Source: Syngnathus acus
Taxonomy: Eukaryota > Chordata > Actinopteri > Syngnathiformes > Syngnathidae
Length of the DNA: 64,000 nt
Assembly: GCF_901709675.1 (NCBI RefSeq)
Contig: NC_051091.1
Coordinates: 4,684,967 to 4,748,966, forward strand
Reading direction: 5' to 3'
Of this stretch, positions 23,301 through 35,300 are shown piece after piece (the stretch's first letter is position 1; each line of letters begins with the position of its first letter). Made by a program: the position numbers and the translations under genes. The notes under the pieces were generated by a model. That model ran no database searches. It saw nothing but the letters and a program-made list of their open reading frames with translations, and had not been told where the DNA came from.

Positions 23301-26300
23301 TACATTGCTTTTATTTTCAACAAGGTGGACTTGAAAACTAAAATTCCCAATGCGTGCACTCACACAACTGATGTCTCGCTCACATTCAGACAACCACAAA
23401 CGATGCTCTTGCTTTTTCCAAGGGTTAGGAAATACAATAAAGTGTCTTCCTCCCTCCAAACACAACCTAGGGAAATACCATTTGCAAAGCACTGTACAGA
23501 ACCACCAGATGTGACAGTTGACCCTCTGGCAAGCACGCCGAATGCCTTGACACTTCACAGCACACATCGGAAAACTAATAATATCAAGTTTGATTGGTCT
23601 ATAAATAATCATGCAGCTGTCTTTGGGTACACAGAGCACGTCCATATTTTACAATACATCAGTGGCTCTGCATCACACTTTGTTAGGACTTTACAGAGTA
23701 GACCTTACTGTGCTTATTACCTGTCTCTGCAGAGGTCCTTTGAAGCCCAAATTAGCTGCCATGCGAATTGCCTGGTCGTCCTGTACACCTTCAAATATAT
23801 CTATGACTTCCTGTCAGAATTGGGGTACAAGTGAAAGAAGCTGACAGCAACTCAAACACCGAAGAATAATTTTACACCAAATGCCCGACTATGGATTATA
23901 AATTTGCGCTTTTTACGAGTATGTGGATTGTTAAACACAAATGACATACCTTAAAAATGAGTTCTGGTGTGCTAGCTGCTACTTCCTCAATATCCACACC
24001 TCCCTGGGGACTTCCAACCATAACGGGACCGTTACAGGAGCGATCCATTAGAATAGCAAAGTAGGTCTCCCTGGTTATGTCCAAGGCCTCTGCAACCATC
24101 ACCTTCACATGAGGAAAATGGGAGATGTGACTGATGGATGGACTTTGGTTAGCTAATCCCTTTGACTGTGGTAAATACACTCAATGCATTTGCAAGTTAC
24201 CACATTTGAATTGCAAACGCCGGAAAAACTCGGCGGAATCACTTTGAAGAAATAATGAGATCGGGGGAGGCAAATTTGGGAAATCAGTTGAGGGACAGGA
24301 GTGGTTACGTTTATAGACACTACTTTATTTTGCTTCCAACCCATCACCTACTAAAATAGGAAGGACTGCCTTATCTGCCTTTCGTGTTTCGAGAGTATTC
24401 ATTTAGTGCTATTAAGTGGACTTCTTAACAGTCATTCGCTTTGCGGTTCACCTCTGTCCATATTGTTTCGTTAAAACCAAAGCCTCTCAATTTCTACTTG
24501 TTTCTCTATCTCGCCTTATTCCACAAGAATATTACCCATGCCTCTCTCCATCACCTCTGCACAATCCTCTATCAGCGCTGACAGCAAATCCATGTGGCTG
24601 ATGCACAAGTGCTGTTTCCCGCTGAATGGCATTCTCTGCTCGGTAGCGCGGTGAGGTCTGGGAGTAGATTCAAGCTTCATTGGAAGGTTGACAACTAAGC
24701 TCTGGCTGTCGTATGATTGGCCAAGCTTAGACTAAAAGGACTACACTTACCCAGACCTTCCACACTTGCTGGCGATGCCTAAAAATAACGATTCTCGTGG
24801 AAACTCTCAAGAGGTCCAGTTTGTCAGAAGGCTCAAGATGAGGCCCACATCATAATAATGTGTGGAGTGCAGTACCGTCTTGTTATCATTATCTTCGCTG
24901 GATAGCAACTTACCGTTTTCACTTTCACTCCATCTTTCGGCGTCTGCTTGGTGGTCAGATTGAAACCCAGCATCTTATTAGCCAGCTCACCGACAACTGC
25001 GGGGCTATGGGAAAGACGATAACACAGTTGCCACACACTGAATACGTTATGGAGGATTAGAGAACGAGTTCAACTCATATTAAATGCGGGCGTCAAGCAA
25101 TGGAGAATACGACGAGTGACTTCGGTATATCTCCTCTATGCAGTACTGTCAATGAACCTCATTTTTATTTGTATGCAAGGATTGCTTCGAAAGAGCCGGA
25201 TTTATGAATGAATAGAAAAGAAGAAATAAAGCTGTGATTATCACAGAAAGCCGAGTACTCAATCCATTCCGGTTTCCCTCTGCATATTCTGCAGTACAGA
25301 TGCACTCTAAATTATTCAACTCTCGTTGCAAACATTAAAAATGTAATGATTTGCAATGAATCAAAAAAACAACAAGGTAACGACCTCATCGCAACTAATT
25401 AAAATCCGCAAATAAATGTGTGGACGGACCAGCAAACTTTTTATTCATTTCGAAACAGCCAAAACAATCAAAGAAATAATCAAATACAAAGAACAGTGAA
25501 AAATATGCACCACACTTCAGAGTGAACCCTCATTTTAATTTAAATAAATTGAACATGCAAAAATCAAACTCTGTGACTCCGCAAAGCCTTAACAGAGGAA
25601 AACTCTCCCATGTGTCAAAACCAAATTTGTGAGTAAAACTAAAGGTCATGGCATAAAAAAAAAGCAGAAGTCTTATTTTCATTTCAAATAATCCTGGCTA
25701 CTGCATGTGCTTATGTCAAGCCAAGAGGCATACTCACTCCTTGGTTAGATGTACTCCGCCTTTGAGGCCGCTGTCAAACACACCTTTGCCTCTCCCACCA
25801 GCCAGAATCTGAGCTTTTAGCACAATCTCTTTGGCATCTGCAAAAATAGACGGACATACATCGCACCTTTAAGTACCCCTTGAGCGTGCTACTCATCCCA
25901 TTGAGGGAAGAAAAAAGAAAAGAAATGTGTGGACCACTGAGTGTAATATGTGGAACGTACAATATTTACTTCAGTGACACCGATGACTATACGTGCTTTG
26001 ATTCAGTGCACAAATCCAACACCTTGCAATGTAAAAATGCACTTTTGTACATGAATAAAGCGAACATTCTCAAAAGAATGCAATTAAGAAACCTTGACCT
26101 TTCTCTCACACAAAATAACCTTTGGTGTCACATTTACCCGACAAGAGCTGAAAATTCATCGTATGTCATTCAGCTCTCTTTTCAGCATTCATCCTACAAT
26201 AGTCCAATTTAAATAGCGTTGGTACTCTTGATGAAAGATGGTTCCAGGCAAGGTTATCGCCATCTAAGTGGACAAATTCAGCCACTGACAAGAGGCTATC

Positions 26301-29300
26301 GTCAAGTTGGGGGGGGGGGGGGGCAGCGAGATGGACACCTTGACTCTGGAGGCAAGAAACAAGCCCATCCTATGTCAGTAAATTAAGGAGAACATGAAGA
26401 CACAACTTGGGAAGTCACAGACCCCTAAAAAAAATCATTAAGAAAATAGTCTCTGGCAAGATGGCGCGGATTAAACTAACTGCATTAGTGAGACCCGGTC
26501 GGTATTCATAGTCTGAAAGCCTGGATACTAAAAAAGAAGGAGAAAAGGTGCACTTCGACACAAAAGGAGGTTTGAGAGGAGGCATCATTGTTAATAACGA
26601 GTGCCTTTTTGCAAAATTAAAAAGAGTTCCAAGTAAGATGAAATAGTATCTCGCGGGCATGAGCAGCAGAGGATGACAGCGGAAACAATTTGAGCTTTAA
26701 ACCGGGGGCAGAATGAAATGGTTGCCGGATGAAGTACAAGTGAAAATCACGTGGTTGTGTCTGTTAGAGAATAATTTTAAATATTATTAAACAAACCTTC
26801 CAATGATAACAGAAAAATATGTGCATTAAAATGCACTATTCTAAATAATTACGGTTGTAAAGAAATTAACTGATTGTGTCGAAGGGTTGAAATTATATTT
26901 CTGAATATATTTCAAGTCACATTTCCCCATTTTACCGAGTAAAATTGAATTCCTAAACACTTTCCCTTGTAGCTCTCCATGCATGCCAGGCACCATGGAA
27001 ACAAGTCTCAGGTTGACTTCTGCTGGCACATTAGCATCATGCTAATTCGATAGAGGAGGATGTGTGTCTAAAATAATTCCATGTCTCACCCGCCACATGA
27101 ATAGGTTAGCGTGCGTAATGAGGAGGTGGAAACACTAAGCTGCTTACAAAAATCATCTCCGAGAGAGACGGGCGCCTTTAGCCTGCAAAGCCTATTTACA
27201 GCTGTTAGGACAATTTAGAAATTCAGGGCTTTCTCAAAAGCACAGTCTTAAGAGCTAGCTCATTTCTGCTGTAACAGCAGGTTCGATGAGAGTCCCTTGA
27301 ACCGTGTGTGTCCATGCGTGTGTAAGCCCTCGAATTGTCCGAGTCCTCTGTTCCATATTTATTTATTTTTTATCCTTTTCATTTGTTTCGGACACTTTAA
27401 TTATATCTCCAGCCTCCAATACCCTTTCTCCTAATCAGGTATTTGCCACAATGGACGGATGTGCAATACTATCTGTCTTGTTTTGTCACAGGCGAGTCCT
27501 CGTGAGGAAGAAGAGCCGCTCTGTCCATGCAAGCACTCAGGGGAATATGTCGGTGAAGCACAGCAATCCCTTACTGCACTCAATTTATTCATATCCTATG
27601 TTACACTGAATTGCCTACAACTAGTCGCACTGCTGTAGCTTTACTATTTCATCGACAGCACAACATGGAGTTTTACGCACTCACAATTACGCCATTGTCT
27701 TGTGAAACTTCAAATGGTTCCAAAAATCGAGTTGACCAGTGGTGTCATACTCTTTTTTTTCGCGGGCCGCATTGTAGTCATAGCTTCTTTCGGAGGGCCA
27801 TTATGACTGTCAACCCAAATAAATGTATGAGCACCTCATATTATATACAGTCAAAGCTACAAAACAAACTGACAAATAACTCGTTTTCAAATCAGACGAG
27901 TAAAAACTGGTCAAATATTAAAAAAAAAAAAAAGATATTAAAAGTGAAGACAATTTTCCAATTCTAGTAATGACACACGAATTTGATGCACAATTTGTCT
28001 TCGCGGGCCACATAAAATGATGTGGCGGGCCGTATCTGGCCCCCGGGCCTTGAGTTTGACACCTGTGGAGTAGACCATCAAGAAGAGGACATAACGGTCT
28101 CCATCCTACACACAAAGAAAGGCACAACAACACGCTGGCAAACGCACAAAGCTCTAAGAGGGTCGCTCGTCTTATCCTTCAGCACTTCTGACAAAGGGCT
28201 GTGGTTAAGCCAACTCTACTCAGCACCACTAAATGCTACTGTCAGCACTTTTCACCAGAGACAACTGCCTTCTTTTGTGAAAGCGTAAGATGAAAGTCAT
28301 TTAGAGAGAAAAAAAAAGGCGCTTGAAGTGTTTTTCAGTGGGGACAGTTGGAACAACAAAAGAAGGTTTATGGACTGAGTGGAGGTCCAGGCAGCCATAC
28401 AATATACATACAGAAAAAGAATTAGAACTGCTGCTAAAACTCTATCATGGTTTCCTAACTTTTGACACAAAAGGCTAAAACTACGCCTGTTATCATCTGT
28501 GAGTCCCTGTGTGAGCATGCAGGCCAAGGTAATGATCCAAATCGTAACATGCAAGGGTTAAAATAAGCTATAAAGAAGAGAAATGCAAACGAAAGCCATG
28601 CCATGTGTAAAAAACTGAACATGAGAGGCTGTTAAAACAATTAATTCGGTTGAGTGCCATGATGAAGAAACAAGAAGGCACGGCCATCAAGCTGAAACAA
28701 CAACAACAACAACAACAAAACTAACAGGCTGCGATGCATTAGCGACAAATTTGGAAGACATGATTAATCTTGATGAAACTTCATCTCTGATTATTCACAA
28801 CAGCGCGGCCAAAGAGTCATGCAAGCTAAATGGGACGGCTGCGATACACTTTCACTCGACATCATTGTTTTTGGCAATCATTTGGAAGTAGTGATGTCAT
28901 TAAATTATGACTTTCAGATCAAATGTCTTTTCCTGTCCTGAGGCAGGATTACCCCAAAAAAATCAATCCAATGATAAGTAGTATTATAAACATTTTATTT
29001 CGCAATTTCTAGATTTTTATAGGATACTATAATAGAATGGACAGAAAATAAAATGCATCTATTATAAATGTAAACGTGAATTAAACATGTTGACAATGTA
29101 GCACTTTGATTAATGATCCTACCCCGCAAATGTGTGTGTTTCCACGACTCACCTAATCTCTTGGCAGCTTCCAAGGCCTCGGAGGCCGTGTCGGCTACAA
29201 AGAAGCGTTGGACAGCAACGCCGCAGTCTTGCATCAATTTTTTGCTCTGGTACTCTTGAAGATTCAGCCATCGTTTAGGACTCAGCCAATTGCGTTGAAG

Positions 29301-32300
29301 CTGATAAAGGAAAGCAGCCGGAATGTCAGGACGAGACCTAATGTAGTTAAAACAGTGCAAGATAAAGTTGCAAATCTACACAATCTCTAACAAGAACATT
29401 TCCCCCTCCGCTGTGTCAGAACAATGCTCTATCACAGTACACGTGTCTTCATCTTACTGAGTACTGCACAGACTACATCCACTCTCCACTCCCTGACTCC
29501 GTCTTGTCTGCTACCTCCAAACATGTCTCGTTCTCCTTTTTCCAGTAATGAGGCGTTAAGTCAGGTTGAGCGCCGGGACAGCTCTTGAGCTATTTGCACC
29601 ATCAGCAGACACAGACCCTGTCAGCTCCAGCTGCCGCTATTAAAGAGAGATTGAATTTTAAATGTGATGGAGAGACAAAGGCAGGTTGGAGTTTCCCGAA
29701 AGAGATGCTCTACGTGAATAGAAATAAGAATTGTAAGGTAGGTTGTGGCAAATACACAAGCGATTCGCTCTTGTGCAGTTCTTCATCAATTAAAATCAAA
29801 CTCGCCTCGGAATTTGACGAAACTGACGTGTGTGATTATCCATTTTTATTCAAGACTAAGGATGGACTTATTGTCTGTCAGCTCGAGTTACCACTCTTTT
29901 CCAATCCTTGTACTGAACACGGATGTTCCGCAAGGCTATGTTCTAAGCCCCCTGTTTGATTTTCTTTTAACTCGTAACCACAACCTATGGTGCCTCCCCA
30001 TGAGTTACACTGGTTTCTTATGGGAAACATTCAATTTCAATGTAAAACCAATTGACAGAAGGATTTCTGTGAACTGAACAGGATAAGCCGTATATAAGAA
30101 ATAAACAAATAGACCGTTGAATGATAGCTGGAGAGCTCAGCACTGAACGTGCTCTTGTCAATTTGTTTTGTTACGTGTCCAACTAACAATATTACTGTAG
30201 TATAAATTATTAAATAACCCTGAATATGTACAATGGTCGTGTGGCTTGTAAAACAAGGCGTGGACAGATGGTAAAATTCTTTTTATGAGCAGCAAAGCCT
30301 CTCATTATGTCACCGTTGCATCTGCGCAAAGAGCGATTGAGAGCAGCTGCACCATGACCGTGTGCCTCAGCGTTACGCGGGAAATGTGACTAATAGATCA
30401 GATACGAAGGTAATTACTAATATTTTATTCCTATTGCTGTTGAGTAATTAGACCGTCAAAACAATATTTCAACCTATTGGTCTGCAAAGCCTGCGGGGCG
30501 ACAGTTCACCGAGTCGATGTATTCGACGCATTTTCACCTGTCGTCCTATCGTTAAATTTCCCACGTCGCGAGAGAGGGAATTTTGTCGTTTCTTTTCCTC
30601 TGCCAAGTAATATTATTTGCACCAATTCAAATATTTCTTAAAATTATTAAATTAATAAATAAAATTAATGAAAAAAAATAAAACAACATAAAATAATATA
30701 AAATAACAAAAACATTCTATAAATTAATTAAAAAATTATGAAAATTTACCGCCCATCATTCACCCAGTAGTTCTCGAGCAAATCGAAGCAGATTGCATTC
30801 TGCCAAACTGCTTTCATCGTTAACATGGTGTTTTTTTTTGCTTTGTTTTTTTATACCCTCAAGCAAACTTAATGATATAGCCACACTTTCCCAGCCTGGT
30901 GTAAAAACACCGTCAACAAAGGTGTCTCAATGAGACTCGGTCCTGAATATTTTACACCGAGGGGTGGAGAGCCCCTCAACTTGAAACATCTCTTGCAGGA
31001 ACTTCAAACAACGGGCAGCTTCTCCTTCTGTCTCAGCGAGAGAACACATTTCCATTTCCTCGCCGCAAGGGACAAAGTTAGCTTCGACTAGATTTGAATA
31101 CTGCTTTACCAAGGTTAATAGGCCTTGCTGTAACTAGTCAGCTGCTTAGGGCTTTTCAATAATTTACATGACCATTAAGAGATGTTGGAGGGTTCTAAAA
31201 CTGGGAATGTGACTGTCTGTCACAAGAAGTCAAATGTGTGTGTGACATTTATAATCAGTTGCTGGCATGTAACAAACTGATGTTGACAATAATTGAACAC
31301 AACTGCAGTAGTAAATTATGCTGTCAGACATTTTCGGTCAAATAAATATTTTTTAAAAATGCTGCTGTACATTCTATATACAGAGCTTGCCTGAGGGGAT
31401 TCCTTAAGACATTATTTTAAAGTCATTTTATTAAAGTCAAGGAGACCTTACTCGCCTTTATCAGAGGAAGACAATTTGTCAGCGAGACAGTGTCATTTTT
31501 GAGCAATAAATCTACTGACGGCAGCACTACTACGCGACTGTACACATTGTTATACATCAATATGTCCCCTGCCGGAGGCATTAGAAAGAATGACGACCCA
31601 GCCATAAATTTTCACCAGAGCATTTTTAAAGTCCCATGAAGATACTTTAGTTGTATTTGAGACATAACATGAGGTCAGCAAGGTCTGGCCCCCAAACCTT
31701 TTGCCTCTCAAATGTTTGCATCAAAAAGAAAAATAGTGTTGCCAGCCAACACATATTTTATTTACAAAGCAACACTTTTGTAGTTTTACAGTGCCTAACA
31801 CATTTGTTATCGTTCCTCAAACATGAGGCCTTGGAACGAGACTCCGTAGATGCAAGCTTATTAACGATGCTAATTACCTAAATACCTGTTGAGACACACC
31901 AGTCAGGTTTTTCATTCTTAAACCTGTCTGCTTGAGATTAGAGCGAGCCTGCCAGGATGCAAATCGACTTGATCTAAATCCAGGAGGCCATGCTCCACTG
32001 CTCATCTGTACTATTTACAGGTCGTTCGCAGACAGATGCCATTTTTCTCTATCCCCTCATGGTTTGCGCGTGACTTTCGTTTTGAACAGGCAAGGACGCA
32101 GAACGGTGCATTGAAAGGTGAAGAACAGGAAGGAAAATGGTTTTGTATTTTTCCATATTGCATACAGGACAAAACCTATTGTATGTAATACATTGACTAA
32201 TACTATTTAATAATATTGAGTATATGATGCAGATTACAAAAGTGATGATTAAATAACGTACTGCAAAGTTGTAGCTCCTGTCACGAGCACATTGAATGTT

Positions 32301-35300
32301 TTCGTTAACAGCATCGTGAAAGAAAAAAAAAAAACCCGAATCTAGATACATTAAACATGTCGAATATGGTCTGTCGTATATTAATTCGGCCATTTAAGGT
32401 GTTGTAGCTGCTGTAGATGGTTAGAATACATAAATAAGCAAAAGTGGCTGAGTCGACCTTTTGTAATTTTTAATGGCCGCCATTAGTGAACTACAGGTGG
32501 CCCGACACTGCCCCCTAAGGGCCACAGGCCATTGGTTCACCGTTAATGTTGACCCCTAATTTATAATTCATTACTCATAGTAAATGTACAAACTCATAAT
32601 TAGCATCCATTAGTGAATCAATGTTGATTGGGGATGAAACTAATGTTTTTTGTATTGGGAAATATGCAATGTTTTTTTATTTTAATATGGCAACATTTTC
32701 AAATAAAGGGCGCGCCAAAAAAGAATACCGGTACACGGAAAGAAACATAAGCCATAACACGAATTTTGTTAAAGAGATCAAGACGAGTTTGATGGCTTTC
32801 TATTTAGCACATTAATGCTACACATGAATGTTTTTCGGTCCTGTGCTATTTGATGTCCGTGCTCATGGAAGTAAGTGCACACGATTAAGTTCCGTTTAAT
32901 TTCTGCACATGTGATAAATGAACAGGGAAAATACATGAGTTCATCATGAGAATGGGAACAAATCAATTACTTGGAATTAGTGAACCAGCAATGTGTTAAT
33001 TTCATGAGCATTTGGAAAAGCCCCTGTCGGGAGCATTCTGGTAAATTAACCCTGCGGCCATTTGTCATCACCAATTAGACAAAAGGGTTCAAGGTCAGTG
33101 CATGACAAATAATGAGGATGTTAACCTCAGCAGACTGGGAGTAGAAATTAAGCTCCTCTGAAAATTCAAAAAATGCAACAGTCAGGAAAATACTCAGACC
33201 CTGGATAGAGAAACCAGAACTGGCTTCTTAATGCTTACCGATTTATGTTACTAGCCCTTTTTTTTTTTTCTTTTCTCTTTCTTCAGATGGTATAGGAGGC
33301 TCCAAATTTCCAGTGACCGTGCACAGAAACAAACTGTACAGAAAACAGATAAATGGCTGAATAAAAGGATGGCTGACATTCAAGCCCATACATACAGAAC
33401 TCCAGTTCCCATTTTGAAAACAGAAGCAGCACTAAGACCAATCCTGCTGCAGCATATTAGCGTGACATTTTGTGATCACACTCTTTGAATGTCAAGACTC
33501 TTGCTGCAAGTCTGCTGAAAGCGAAATTCTTTCAAAGATTAGCTGTTACTTTATTCTCAGCCTAATGTGAGTTGTGTGAGAGAGGTTTTACTTGGGTCCT
33601 TTCACAGAGAAGAGAAAAAAAAACCAGTACCTTTCCACTATTCCTGGAAACATTGAAGAGCCGCTATAAAGTGCAATCGCATCAGAACTTTAGCTTTGTC
33701 GTCGTTTTCACCTTTGGTGGCTGACGACATTGCTTGAACCTACCCTAATTTATTCTCCCAGAAGAAAAAGACATCAATTATGCTTAAATTGTGATGGAGG
33801 CGTTAAAGGAAAATGAGACACAAACATAAACATAAAGACCTTGACTTGATTGAAGCTTTTAAATACGTTGCGCCAGAGAGACTTCAAAAAAACATCTGCC
33901 ACTCTTGAAGACAAAATGATTGAGAAAAAAGTCCAAGCAGAAAAAATAATGATATCAAAAAGTAGGCCACATAGAGGCAGTGTATATGCAGTAGCGTACC
34001 ACAAAGAAAAGTCGAATGTGCATCGATCGGCAGATTCACACAAGGAGCAGAGCGGCTCGTCCGTGCGGCAAAAGAAAGTTAATTGAATTTCAGTTACCTA
34101 TTGACAAGTTGTGTCCAAATCTATAAGTGGCTGCCAAAAGGAATTTGTGGCGGCGCTGCTGTAATATTTTATTTTGCGCAGCCGGGGAATTAAAACATTA
34201 CAGCACGTTTGCTTGCATCCTTGTTGTGTCGGAGGTGTCAGGCTAGCTGTTGCATGGCCTTGCGTGCCATTAAGTACAGCGGCAGTTAGGTAGCAGGAGC
34301 GAGTCAGGTCGTCCCTGGAGTGCCGTTGACGATAATTACTGTCGAGAGAGCGTCTCGCGAGACGAGGAGCCAGATGCCCGCCTGGCTCCGACCCGAACAT
34401 ATGCCACTTTCTCATTCAGCGCATACACGTCGCACTTGGGATATTCATCTCCTGTCAAGACCTCATCAGTGTCAACATTTGACAGTCTCATATCACCAAA
34501 AATGATAACGAACAAGTGACAGAACAATGATATGATAAAATGTCCTAAGAAAAATGGAAGTAATATCCAAACCATGTAAATAGATTGCAACAGCATCATT
34601 ATACTCACTCGCCAGTTACTTTAAAGGTCTCTTTTCATCTTTTTGTTTTAATTATTTTTTAGGTCCCTTTATTAGGTTTGAAAGAATTTGGGTTACAAGT
34701 AATTCAGCTGTTTGTTGATCTTGAATGCATGACCTCTGAACCGACAACAATGACAACAGCGCAAAGCAAAAAGGGAAAAATGCTCAAAAATATTGAATGA
34801 ATGTATTTTGACAAATATTGTGCTTAATGGGGGTAGGTCAGGGGTGTCAAACATTTTTTTCATGGGCCGCATTGTAGTCATAGCTTCTTTCAGAGGGCCA
34901 TTATGACTGTCAACCCAAATAAATGTATGAGCACCTCATATTATATACAGTCAAAGCTACAAAACAAACAGACAAATAACTCGTTTTCAAATCAGACGAG
35001 TAAAAACTTGTCAAATATTTAAAAAAAAAAAAAAAGATATTAAAAGTGAAGACAATTTGCAACTCTAGTAATGACACACGAATTTGATGCACAATTTGTC
35101 TTCGCGGGCCACATGTGGTGGGCCGTATCTGGCCCCCGGGCCTTGAGTTTGACACCAGTGGGCTAGGTGAATCACAGCATAGTGTATTTCATTATCAATA
35201 GTTTTTGCCTATTTAAAATAAGAACCAACATCACAACATTGTGTATTTCATTATCAATAGTTTTTGCCTATTTAAAATAAGAAACAATGAAACTGATTAA

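Larger units (their letters stand above)
21504..24913 (-). other. suclg2: suclg2 introns 4 to 8 (cluster of short introns)
   Basis: Between exons 9 and 4 lie intron 8 (21504-22304), intron 7 (22467-22992), intron 6 (23090-23720), intron 5 (23811-23949) and intron 4 (24103-24913). Apart from the Tc1-like fragment in intron 8 I see nothing in them. Open frames on the plus strand here are shadows of the exons or chance. Confidence 0.85.
25838..29152 (-). other. suclg2: suclg2 intron 2
   Basis: A 3.3-kb phase-1 intron. It contains a 15-nt G run at 26309-26323, a hAT-like MITE at 27737-28067 and a (CAA)7 run at 28698-28718. No other gene is seen. Confidence 0.88.

Noticed and set aside
23244-23834. 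196-codon plus-strand open frame
   Set aside because: It runs antisense to suclg2 exon 6 and the neighbouring introns, has no protein likeness, and the minus strand is the coding one.
25774-25962. 62-codon minus-strand frame over suclg2 exon 3
   Set aside because: Out of frame with exon 3; the true reading [14 protein letters not shown] is interrupted upstream by the intron, so it escapes a simple open-frame search.
27737-28067. Open frames within the hAT-like MITEs as transposase remains
   Set aside because: They are short, differ between the two copies and span inverted repeats and poly-A runs; the elements are non-autonomous.
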